DNA of 64,000 bases from Microvelia longipes (lineage: Eukaryota; Arthropoda; Insecta; Hemiptera; Veliidae). Location: contig JACMZG010001863.1 of assembly GCA_018340805.1 (NCBI GenBank), positions 22,170,211-22,234,210 of the forward strand, read 5' to 3'. A program made the position numbers and the translations under genes. The notes under the pieces were generated by a model. It did no database searches and was not told the origin of the DNA. It saw only the letters and a list, made by a program, of their open reading frames with translations. Numbering within the stretch: position 1 is the stretch's first letter; each line of letters starts with the position of its first letter. Below are positions 45,643 to 64,000 of this stretch, piece after piece.

Positions 45643-46725
45643 GATTCTAATGCTCCAGTCCTACCTGATAATCCTATTTATGTTTATAACGTGAACAACA
45701 ACCAACATCCCAACACAGTTATTAATTTATCTAACAAAGTCCTTAATCCTAGTGAAATCTCCCTTCTATCCAAAGGTCTTTCCTTTTCACCGACACCTCA
45801 TTTTGACCATTTTCGTTTAGTTTCCGACGTCGTAGCGTTTGCCAAGTCCCTTCGATGGAAATATTATTTCCTCAATAATCCTCCTACAATTTCAACTTCC
45901 TCTTCAGAAACTCACCCTTCTTTGACTAAATTTAAACCTGCTTCTTGCTTTGAACCTCCTTCTCTTTCTAGTACCCACCCTCTTGAAGTTTATATTAATT
46001 CTGTATTGGAGAAAGTTGCAGATTCATATCTCCCTGATAATCTTAACCACTCTCATAATTTACCTTACCATGAGCGTCAAGCACTTAAAATTCTTAAAAA
46101 TTACAACTCTATCGTTATCTTGCCTGCTGATAAGGGGTCTTCGACTGTTATTTTAAATTCCGAAGATTATTTTTCTGAAGCCAATAGGCAACTTTCATGT
46201 GCTGATACTTATCTCCCACTTGAATCTAATCCTACTCAACAGTACAACAAATCTATATCTGTATTCCTTTCTACCCAGGGCCCAAAAGAAGGGCTCTCTA
46301 ATTCTGATATCAATCTTCTGACTCCTAAAAATCCTCGAACCCCACATCTTTATCTACTTCCTAAGGTCCATAAGAAAGATCCTATATCCAATCGTTGTCC
46401 TGGTAGACCCATCTTAGCTGGCTATGGTTCTCCCACAGAAAGAATTTTTGCGTTTGTTGATTCTTTTCTCCAACCTATAGCCCAATCCCTACCTTCCTTC
46501 ATTAAGGATACTAATCATTTCCTAGAAGTGATTAGAGGTTTACCTTCTCCCTTACCTGATAATATTTATTTAGTTACAGTTGATGTGACCTCCCTCTATA
46601 CTAATATCCCCCATTCAGAAGGAGTTAAAGCTATCAAATATTTTCTTGATAAACGACCTAAACCCGACTCTCCTTCCTCGTCTTTTCTCCTTCAACTTAT
46701 GGAGTTCATCTTAGAGATGAATTAA
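45639..46725 (+). pseudogene. Penelope-like element reverse transcriptase, truncated
   Basis: About 360 codons are open after the (TA)n tract. N-terminal Penelope-type landmarks are NLSNKVLNPSEISLLSKGLS and FSPTP. RT blocks follow: KNYNSIVILPADKGSSTVIL, the LYLLPKVHKKDP block, RPILAGYGSPTERI, and motif A VTVDVTSLYTNIPHSEG with its catalytic Asp. The frame stops (TAA at about 46723) just after LMEFILEMN, before the motif with the second Asp pair. The thumb and GIY-YIG endonuclease are missing. Downstream sequence is unrelated. It is a broken, inactive copy. The first 20 residues of the open frame are TA-repeat translation. Confidence 0.92.
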
Positions 46726-46732
46726 ATTGAAT

Positions 46733-47175
46733 TTTTGGGGAAAGCACCCCCAAAATTTATAAGGGGGTGACGACCAAAAAAAATTTTTTATTGGCTCAAA
46801 ATCCGTTTCAGGTCAATAGAAGTTGTTTGGAGCAATACAATTTAAATACAGAAATATCTTTAAACATTTTACTCATTTTGACCTAAAACAGATTTTTTTA
46901 TTAGACCCCCCTATCTCATAATTTTTAAGGGAAGCGCCCCCTAAACAAATTAAAAACATAATTATATTTTTTTTCAAAAAACAGAATTAGCTCACTTTGA
47001 CCTAATTCTAATTATTTTTTTTTATTTCTCTCTTTACATCCCCCCACCCCTATCCTTAAATTTGACCTTATAAATTTTGGGGGTGCCACCCTTTACAAAT
47101 TTAAATTAATTCGTCCTGAACCACTCTTGTTTACCCAAAACGGATTTTAAGCTCAAAAAAATTATTAAAATAGAA
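46733..47175. repeat. Inverted and direct repeats after the Penelope relic
   Basis: CACCCCCAAAATTTATAAGG near 46747 is complemented at about 47070-47090. GGCTCAAAATCCGTTT (about 46793) has an inverted partner near 47148. TTTGACCTAA-type blocks recur directly. It is probably a decayed TIR element that cut off the Penelope frame. Confidence 0.45.
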
Positions 47176-47204
47176 CAAAAAATGACTAGAGACAATCTAG
47201 GGAC

Positions 47205-47435
47205 GATTTAAGGTACCTCTCTACCTACCTTGGATCTTCCTAGGTTGTTCCTAGCTTTTTCCTAGCCTTTTCCTAGAATTTAAGGTGCAAAGTTAGGAAA
47301 AGGCTAGGAGAAACCTAGGAGAGATGTCTTCCTAGCCCTAGGGACGGTTAAAAATGTTCAAAAATGGACACTAAAGCTAGGAAGAAGCTAGGAAAAAGTT
47401 AGGAACAACCTAGGAAGAACCTAGGAGAGATATTT
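47205..47435. repeat. CCTAGG-rich imperfect inverted repeat
   Basis: The left half carries CTTCCTAGGTTGTTCCTAGC and TTTTTCCTAGCC. The right half carries their complements (GCTAGGAAAAAGTTAGGAAC, AACCTAGGAAGAACCTAGG). An internal AAAGGCTAGGA copy also occurs. A long snap-back structure of about 230 bases is possible. Confidence 0.65.
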
Positions 47436-47954
47436 TTTTTTTGAAATTTTTGATTATTCTGAATACGGGCCTTAGACTTAGACTTATGGTCGTCGGCATT
47501 CTAAAACGATTAGGACTGGTTTTAGATCAATCAAATTAAATTAAAGTTTTTTAATTTAACCAAACCAATTGGCAAATAACGTAATTATGCCATCATTACA
47601 TTCGAGTTAAAAATAGGTTTCTTCTGTTATTCATTATTTTGAAATAAATAGAGGTACCTGATGGCATTTTATATATAGTCTTCATGATTTGATGATACTG
47701 GAACCGAATCTAAATGAGTTATAGGTTAGATTAGATTAGTTCCATTTAGTAAAAAAATGCAGAATAGTTTATGGCCTTTTTGACCTGTCCTAATCCTTAA
47801 ACATGGGACCCTATTGATTTCTTTATACTTCTCTGACTTGTTAAGACTATGTTGATCTATTGTACAAGATGAAGGGGAATGTGCAATTCAGGTTAACTTA
47901 TTGTTTGATCTAAATGTTTTACTAACTGCTGCTTAAAGACCAGCTGCTTTATAT

Positions 47955-48235
47955 GGCCCCGACGGGGCCGAAGCGAGTCACGCATATGGTAAGCGAGCAT
48001 GCCGAAGCGAGCATGCCGAAGCGAGCCTCACAGACCCGATCCGCAGGCCTGTGATGAGTGGCGATGAAAATTCGTTACATACATGACAAAATGCCATGTA
48101 CAAGTAAATACTAAAATAAAAATAGCGAGGCGATGAAAATTCGCTAAATACTTGGCACAATGCTACGTAGTAATGTAATAATAAAACAACAGATAATACA
48201 AAACAACAACGGTGCAGCGTAACGGCTGCAACTAC
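47955..48235 (-). repeat. Dispersed satellite relative, reversed
   Basis: On the minus strand it reads ACATGGCATTTTGTCATGTA, ATTTTCATCGCC, CTCACAGGCC-type and GGCTCGC blocks, as in the 98-bp satellite. It includes two partial units and a short triplicated AAGCGAGCATGCCG run at 47990-48020. Confidence 0.6.
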
Positions 48236-48289
48236 CACTTGAGATGGTAGGGGTTATCCCTGATAAGCCGCAAGGCTCTAAACGGTCAT

Positions 48290-48391
48290 TATTATTATTA
48301 ACATACTGCTTTATTTTACTAACATCTTTATATAAATTACGCTTTTATTATATTAATGTCTTCATATAGCATACTACTTTATTTTACTATA
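48290..48391 (+). repeat. Degenerate 50-60 bp tandem repeat, left part
   Basis: Units with CATACTGCTTTATTTTACTA and TCTTCATATA. The repeat continues on the other side of the 48400-50322 element, which therefore inserted into it. Confidence 0.7.
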
Positions 48392-48809
48392 ATCTTCGTC
48401 AGTGGCGTAGCCAGGGGGGGCTGAGGGGCTTCAGCCCCCCCCCCCCCCGAAATTTTTACATAACCTAAACCCGCAATAAATGTGGTAAAAAAAGCTATAA
48501 AAAATATATAAAATACTAAATTAAATAACATATATTTTTTTAACAATAAACTTATAATATAAATATCATAATATATCAAATACATATATAAATAGAAAGA
48601 TATACAAATAATTTGAAAACAGTGAACAATACAAAGTAAAGTAGGCTTGTCCGAAATATTATCTCGAAGTTCCAATTACGACATAACGGTCAGTTAGGTC
48701 TTTCAGTAATAACTGTGTGACCTGTGCTTAGAATAATACTATATATAGAAGGAGCACAGGACCGTAAACACAATGTAATACCACTGATAACTTGAAAGCC
48801 GGTTAACGT

Positions 48810-49459
48810 GATAAATCCATTTTTTAACCATCAAAATCGGTCCAGTAAAACCGGAGATACAAATGTTGAAAGATTACCGAAAAAACATCTAAAAAGCATA
48901 CATTTTTGTCCAAAAACGCACTAAAACCTTTAAATGTCATGTTTTCCCATATTAACATGTTTAAGAATTAGGCAGACTTAAAAATCATGCATATTTTGTT
49001 AAACTGCAGGTAATATAGAGTTGTTCTAGAGAAAGAAGTCAACACAGCTCTAATATGTGATGACTTAATGACCAACATATAATGAAAAATAAGATAAATA
49101 GGTAAAAAAGATAGATTAAGATAGACTGAAAGATAGGTAAAAACTTAAATTGTAGAAAAATACACTTTTTTCAGTATAGTTAGTTAATAAAGTATTATTA
49201 AGTCATCACATATTAGAGCTGTACTGATTTCTTTCTCTAGAACAACTCTATATTACCTGTAAGCTTAACAGAATATGCATAACTTTTAGTCTGCCTAATT
49301 CTTAAAACATGTTCATATGGAAAAACATGACATTTTAAGGTTTTTTGTGCGTTTTTGGACAAAAATGTATGCTTATTAGATGTTTTTTTCGGTAATCTTT
49401 CAACATTTGTACCTCCGGTTTTCCTGGACCGATTTTGATGGTTAAAAATGGATTTATCA
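48810..49459. repeat. Internal inverted repeat of the hAT-like element
   Basis: Arms 48810-49078 and 49193-49459 are near-complementary along their length, with paired blocks GATAAATCCATTTTTTAACC, GTTGTTCTAGAGAAAGAAGT and CAGCTCTAATATGTGATGAC. They are separated by a loop of about 114 bases. Confidence 0.85.
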
Positions 49460-50184
49460 CAAATTTAATCAACTTTAAAAAACAACCCTTTAAATTTTGG
49501 GATAAAATCAATAGGAACACCGTTATTGGGCGAAAACAGAATATGAGGTCATTTTTCGGATTTTAAAGGCGCCCGGGGCTAAAATTCCCTTATCTGAAAC
49601 GGCAGACCCCCTGATTCATTATCAGAGAGCCAGAATAAGTCGATCTAGTGGGTTAAACCTTTGGGGCTAGACGGTCACGTTTTTTGCGTCTGGCTCTTGG
49701 ACTATAATATATGACTTATAAAAGTTAATTTCAAATGAAACGTAGACAAAAAGCGAGAAATAAAACCACGCCTACTTAGTTGAAAAGTAGGTCTGCCGCG
49801 GCGCTAGCGTCGATCGGAATCCAAATTTTCCCACCATTGGGTCGACAGTCTTACTGTTTAAGTATATACGAGTATAGTCTCTGGTTTGTACAATCCGTAA
49901 ATGACAAGTACCCCTGATGTCGCGGGCTATTTTCAAAATTTACTTAATATAATATTATAATAAAAATTAAATGTTTTATTAATTTTTACGTTATAAAAAA
50001 AATTTAATACATTATGGGCAAATATAGTTTGTGTTTTATAACTATGTGTATTTTATTGATTATATACTTAACCAGAAAACAATTTATTTATTTATTTAAT
50101 ATAAAAATAGTATTATTATTTAATAATAAATAAAAATAAATAAAAAAACAATGCATACATTGTAATTTTGTCTATATTTTAACG

Positions 50185-50189
50185 GTTTA

Positions 50190-50258
<69 letters not shown>

Positions 50259-50262
50259 AATA
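50185..50262. repeat. (TA)n-(GT)n-(TA)n microsatellite
   Basis: TA repeats, then GT repeats, then TA repeats, inside the hAT-like element. Confidence 0.9.
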
Positions 50263-50330
50263 TATACATATAAAATTTTTAAACATTCAGCCCCCCCGAA
50301 ATTAAATCCTGGCTACCCACTGATCTTCGT

Positions 50331-50625
50331 ATAACATACTGCTTTATTATACTAATATCTTCATATATAATACGTCTTTATTATATTTATTTTTTATTCA
50401 TATATCATACTAATTTATTTTCATAATATCTTCGTATAAAATACGCCTTAATTATTTTAATATCTTATTCATAGAGCATTCTACTTTGTTTTCATAACAT
50501 CATCGTATAAAATACGCTTTTATGATAATAATATCTTATTCATATAGCATACTACTTTATTTTCATAATATTATATTCATATAACATACTGCTTTATTAT
50601 TCTAATATCTTCATATAACATGCTT
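50331..50625 (+). repeat. Degenerate 50-60 bp tandem repeat, right part
   Basis: About five units with landmarks CATACTGCTTTATTATACTA, ATATCTTCGTATAAAATACG and TATTCATATAGCATACTAC. Same repeat as 48290-48391. Confidence 0.75.
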
Positions 50626-52889
50626 TATATATTTATACATGAATACAAAATATTCATAAGGAATTATAAACCAACAAATATCAACAAAATGACTATTTGA
50701 TATTTCCCAACATTGTTTTGTGTTATATAACACCAATACAATGCGTAGTTGGATTGATTGACATTTGTGTGGTATGCAGGAAAGGATTGTTATTTACCAT
50801 ACTACAAATACCCGTATGTTTTATTTATACTGTCCGGTTTATATCCGTTCTATTGACCCAATGTGTTTCAATGTACTCTATAAGTCAAGGTAAAATTGCT
50901 AATAAGGGCAAATTATTGTCGCATAAATAATTTTTTTTTAAATTTATTCTTTTTTTAGCGAATTTTCATAGAAACATTACGCTCTTAAGGTTGCTCGGAT
51001 AACGAATGTAGAAGAGGGGGGAGGGGGTTTTGTTTTTAACAAAAGGCATACTGTCCACGTGCTTACCACACATTAAGCCTAACTTACCAGTTTTTCGCAC
51101 GCACCTTTATAATTTATAGTCACTTTTAAAGTGTTACCGCTAAAAGTGAGGGGGAAATTATCTTCAATTGAAATACCATTTGTTTTAAGAAAAATATCAA
51201 AAATATGTGACAGCACTTCTTTTCTATTTTTATGGTTCCCATTTTAAGCCTTGTTTTGACTTAGTAAATGCTTAAAAAGGACGGGATTTAAGAGTCCAGA
51301 TAGTTAATACGTACACACATCATACTAAATTCGCGGGCGGAATGAAATACGATTGTTAAATACGATTAAATACGCTTTAAAAACCAGAGAGAATTCAGTC
51401 GGATACGCTAGAACTAGGGAGGTGGAATCTAGATCCATCCTCCGATTCGCTGTATTTACCTTCAGTGGCGATCAAATTTAAAATGTAACTTTGTATATTA
51501 TTTTACTTAAATAATACTGTTTTTCACTAAATACCTAATTTTTTTAAGTGTAACTTTATTATTATGCAAAGAAATCACAAAAAATTTTTATAACTTAAGT
51601 GTACCTTAATATAAAAGACGCGATGTTTTGGCAGGATCAGTTATAACGTCATCTGATTCGATCGACTAAACAAATACGGTGCAAGAACCGACACATTAAA
51701 TGCGTAGAAAGAATACAATCACCTGTTAAATACGCTGAGTACGTAGTATGTGTGAAAACGTAGTGTACGCAATGAATGAACGGGGTATCGAAATTCTGGC
51801 ACTTTCACTTTAAACCAATCATTCTCGGAGCTAATATCAATGTTCGTTTTATGCATGCTCCTTGTGTTTCCTGCTATACACCTACTTGCGCGGCTATAAT
51901 GTTGCCTGAGATGTATGCACTTTATTTAAACCCAAATGAGTTTTTACCAAAATGAAAACTATATAATGTCTATTTTAAGAATAGTAGCACACGAGGGACA
52001 AATTGATCCTATTAATCCATCTGATGTAATGAGAAAGTGTAGCATAAGATGACATATTGTTTGCCCATATTAATCTCATTGATTATAACATTCAGCCAAT
52101 AATTGCTATGTTACAGCTATAAAATGACTAAGTACATGCCGGACACTAGAGCAATTAATAATTTATTTAAGGAACTTGCCAAATTTATTTCTATTTTAAA
52201 GAGATATAGACGTGGCACGGTATTTTGTAAAAACATGAATAACTTAAAAGTAGGTTAACGCATATGCGGTTGAGATCTTACTGGACTTAGAGCACGCTAA
52301 GTACCGTAGCATTTCCTCTTTTCAACATTTACAACTTTTTCTCGCAACTTGGAATTCCTTTCTCTAGACCCTAGCCTAGAATGTCACGGTTGCCCGGACC
52401 TTTAGGACGTATTATTTTGGACTCGCTCTACGCTCATCTACATCCTCACCGTAAAAAAGTAATCAAACATTTAGGGTAATGAAACTCCAGACTCGCTTTA
52501 ATCGGTCTCGAAATGTAAGGCGCATCTATAGGCTTAGACTCGATGTGCCTAGATTTTAAAAAAAGAAAGAAAGAAACATCCTTTATTTTTCATATATAAA
52601 CAATATATATACATACATATTATAGTATATTATTGCTAACTTACCTCATGCATTAACAAATCAACCTACCCTTTACTTTTTCATTAAATGTCGACGTATC
52701 AGCGCATGCGGAATCCGAGAATATAAAAATAGTGTCTGCATGTATTTATGTGTATTAGGATGTGGACATTTTTTGTCAACCCGCTCTGTAGCTCAAACTG
52801 TTAATTTGGTTCTAATGCAGCTTGGAAAACATTTGAGTCCTGTCAGAGCAAGAACTGATTACATACGGGGTAAAATTATTAAACATTAC
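50626..52889. other. Intergenic; no supported gene
   Basis: A 77-codon plus frame at 50697-50930 is isolated and hydrophobic. At 51310-51765 two AAATACG-rich ends with ACACACATCATAC/GTAGTATGTGTG look like weak inverted termini. At 52430-52560 there is a CTCGCT-type fragment of the dispersed repeats. Confidence 0.4.
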
Positions 52890-53155
52890 TGAACAGAATA
52901 ATAAAATAAGTCTCTCCACTGATGTATTATTTATTTAAAATAAAGCATAACCGGCTTTCAACCAACTAAAGGTCATCATCAGTGCTTGCTTTGTCTGGAG
53001 CGCTGGTACTGGCTCGACTAGCGGAATTAACAGGATTCAAAGTATCGCTAGAGGAGTTCATCATGATCAGAATAATAAAATAAGTCTCTTCCACCTTTAG
53101 TCGGTTGAAAGCCGGTTATGCTTTATTTTAAATAAATAATACATCAGTAGAGTAT
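52890..53155. repeat. Inverted repeat with a CTGATGA...GAAA core
   Basis: The left arm (about 52910-52972) and right arm (about 53092-53152) are inverted and share ATAAAGCATAACCGGCTTTC. A direct copy of CAGAATAATAAAATAAGTCT precedes each arm. The minus strand at 52956-52982 has CTGATGA, a short ACC/GGT stem and GAAA. The family is related to the retroposon at 13561-13796. Confidence 0.7.
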
Positions 53156-53984
53156 ATTGGAGGGAGTAGTGGAGTAAGTTACATATTACTTAAATTTTAA
53201 TTGTTCTTTATCGTGTAATCCTGGATAGATGTGACTAACCTCTATAACGCGTCTCCTAAGTCGACTTGATTTTGATTTTATCTATTACTTCGTCTATAAG
53301 TATTAATTTTTATTGATTTTTATTTTATTTTATTGATTTTTAATGATTTTATAGAAATCTGTGGCAGATATTCTTTAAATAACTGTGTTATATTAAGTGA
53401 TTTAATGTGGCGTTAAGGAAAAATGCCCGTTAGGGTTGCCGATAGGGGTTTTAGAGGGGGTGGTAAGTCTCTAGACTTCCTCTAGAGAGACTCTAGTAAG
53501 AGTAAGTACCGTTATGGTACTCACTAGAAACTGCCTTACTTCTGGACTCCTTATCACTGTGTTACTCTACCCAAATACTCCCTTATGTATTAGTCTCTTT
53601 GATTGAGAAAGACGTAGGTTATATAATCGGTGGTACAGAACTTAAAAAATATTCTTTTACTTTATAATAATTTACAAAATGTCAAACAAAGAACTTTTTT
53701 GACAATGTCATTTTTGTTCACCCTTAGTTAAAATTATGTAGTGGACATAGGAACAGAATAATGCTGTGGTAGTAGTAAGAACTAAATATTAAAGTTGTAA
53801 AAAATACAAAATTATGTTTTCAACAGCTAACAAGATCTTTCAGTAAGTTTCATTTGTTTATAAGATGAAGAATATTAGGCGGTAATAATAAGATAAGATG
53901 TCGGACTTCAAAGTCATAAGTATATCATAAGACTTATGTCGTATAGTGCAGAGATAATAAAACCTAAACGGAATGTATAAAGTG
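53156..53984. other. Intergenic; nothing supported
   Basis: No coding or repeat feature stands out beyond a CTCTAGA-rich stretch at 53450-53530. Confidence 0.4.
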
Positions 53985-54302
53985 GGGGACTGAGCCAAAA
54001 AGGCCAGTCGCGCGCAGGAGGGTTTGGCCTAAAAGGGCCCAAACCTACATCTCACAAGGCATAATGGGGGGGGGGGGTCCTATAATGCTTTTTAGAGGTA
54101 TCTACTTTTAACCAGAGTAGTATTATTGATATTAGCAAGCTTAATTTAATTAATTTAATTTTCATTTCATAAATTTAAATCATAAATAAGTATGTTAATA
54201 ATTTTTATAATTTTCGTTGCTTATTCTTTAAGTTTATTTTTGGCTGAGGGGCCCAAGGAGTGCTGCCGCTCTGGCCCTCGATGGCCAGTCCGCCCCTAGT
54301 GG
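53985..54302. mobile_element. Possible short TIR element
   Basis: The right end is the complement of AGGGGCGGACTGGCCATCGA. The left end begins GGGGGACTGAGCCAAAAAGG with a nearby AAGGCCAGTC. Both are GC-rich islands around an AT-rich core. No target duplication is clear. The 70-codon minus frame at 54205-54417 is not a gene. Confidence 0.4.
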
Positions 54303-54517
54303 AATATAACGATTCTATTCCACTGTACCGGGTGGGCATTTCATGCACCAACATTGAATTCTTAAAAATAAGTGGAAACACTGTCTCTAGAATTTCAAAA
54401 ATGATCTCTATCCCCACTTTGCAAGTTCAAACTTAAAATTATTGTTTTAATAATTATCACCCAGATATGGTATTTTTGTTACCATTATTGGTAACTTTGA
54501 AAAGTTGAATCAAAGGC

Positions 54518-54571
54518 TTTTAGTTTTCAAAATAGGCAATACTACGGTACTGCCTATTTTGAAAACTAAAA
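54518..54571. repeat. Perfect 21-bp hairpin with 12-nt loop
   Basis: The arm at 54518-54538, containing AGTTTTCAAAATAGGCA, is exactly complementary to 54551-54571. The loop word ATACTACGGTA occurs again at about 54820. Weak relatives of the flank lie near 55960. Confidence 0.85.
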
Positions 54572-54970
54572 CATTATAAAAAATTTGGTGCCAATATCTC
54601 TACATTTAAGTTATTTTTCATGAAGTCATCGTAATAGATTTTGGTTAAAAATTTAAGTCATCGTTCGTCATATATGCAACAGATTTTTGTTAAAAATATT
54701 TCTCCTAGTTTTAAACAAAATCTATGATATATCTCAAACAAAAGCAAGATAAAAAAATTCCGGAATGAGTTGATATTAGAATCAAATTTCTAAAGATTTA
54801 ATGCAAGTTTAAAGATAGCAATACTACGGTATACTCAAGTTAAACTTTTCAAATTTAACAAAAGTGGTAACAAACTATTTGTGTTATAGTTATTACCTAA
54901 ACAATATTAAAAAATTGGTATGTATTTATACTTTTTAGTTTGTATAGTATTCTTATTACTTTTGTTTCAG

Positions 54971-64000
<9,030 letters not shown>

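Larger units (their letters stand above)
48400..50322. mobile_element. Non-autonomous DNA transposon with 8-bp target duplication (hAT-like)
   Basis: The ends are CAGTGGCGTAGCCAGG and the complement of CAGTGGGTAGCCAGG, each followed inwards by a C/G run. A perfect 8-base duplication, ATCTTCGT, flanks the element at 48392-48399 and 50323-50330. Eight-base duplications are usual for hAT (also P, Zisupton and Merlin). The 1.9-kb body has no transposase frame. It holds a fold-back of two arms of about 268 bases and a (TA)n(GT)n tract. Confidence 0.88.

Noticed and set aside
48379..48675. 98-codon minus frame with GGGGAEAPQPP
   Set aside because: It covers the C/G-run terminus of the hAT-like element and is not a gene.

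Overview
The window is animal nuclear DNA, most likely from an arthropod (probably an insect). It is AT-rich and intron-bearing, with long (TA)n tracts and dense, nested mobile elements. Support comes from GT..AG splice sites around conserved exons, a Kruppel-like factor of the KLF10/KLF11/cabut type, and a Ty1/copia retrotransposon whose primer-binding site matches an internal half of initiator tRNA-Met. The species cannot be named from the sequence.

Layout. 1-10.4 kb (minus strand): a terminal coding exon at 1.2 kb, and a 651-codon Glu-rich exon at 6.1-8.1 kb built on 201-bp in-frame repeats, whose apparent stop overlaps a perfect splice donor. 10.4-25.2 kb: about 90 copies of a 98-bp satellite. 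A broken 5.5-kb copia element sits in its left edge and itself carries two nested insertions. 27.7-36.2 kb (minus strand): the KLF10/11/cabut-like gene, with two coding exons, a probable non-coding first exon about 6.7 kb upstream, and a GC-richer island with three CRE-type sites, an E-box and a TATA box. 37-54 kb: almost entirely repeats, including fold-back elements, a 1.9-kb element with 8-bp target duplications, a TIR element inside a (TA)n tract, a truncated Penelope-like reverse transcriptase and several perfect hairpins. 54.97-64 kb (plus strand): seven exons of a strongly diverged PEPCK-like gene that runs off the right edge.

The most interesting locus is the PEPCK-like gene. It keeps the PEPCK layout over about 320 residues, but the usual P-loop is replaced by a GPGSGKS loop and several catalytic and metal-binding positions are changed. 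It may be a neofunctionalised or pseudo-enzyme paralogue. The genes show no shared pathway; each is a separate eukaryotic transcription unit. Satellite and microsatellite open frames are not genes.
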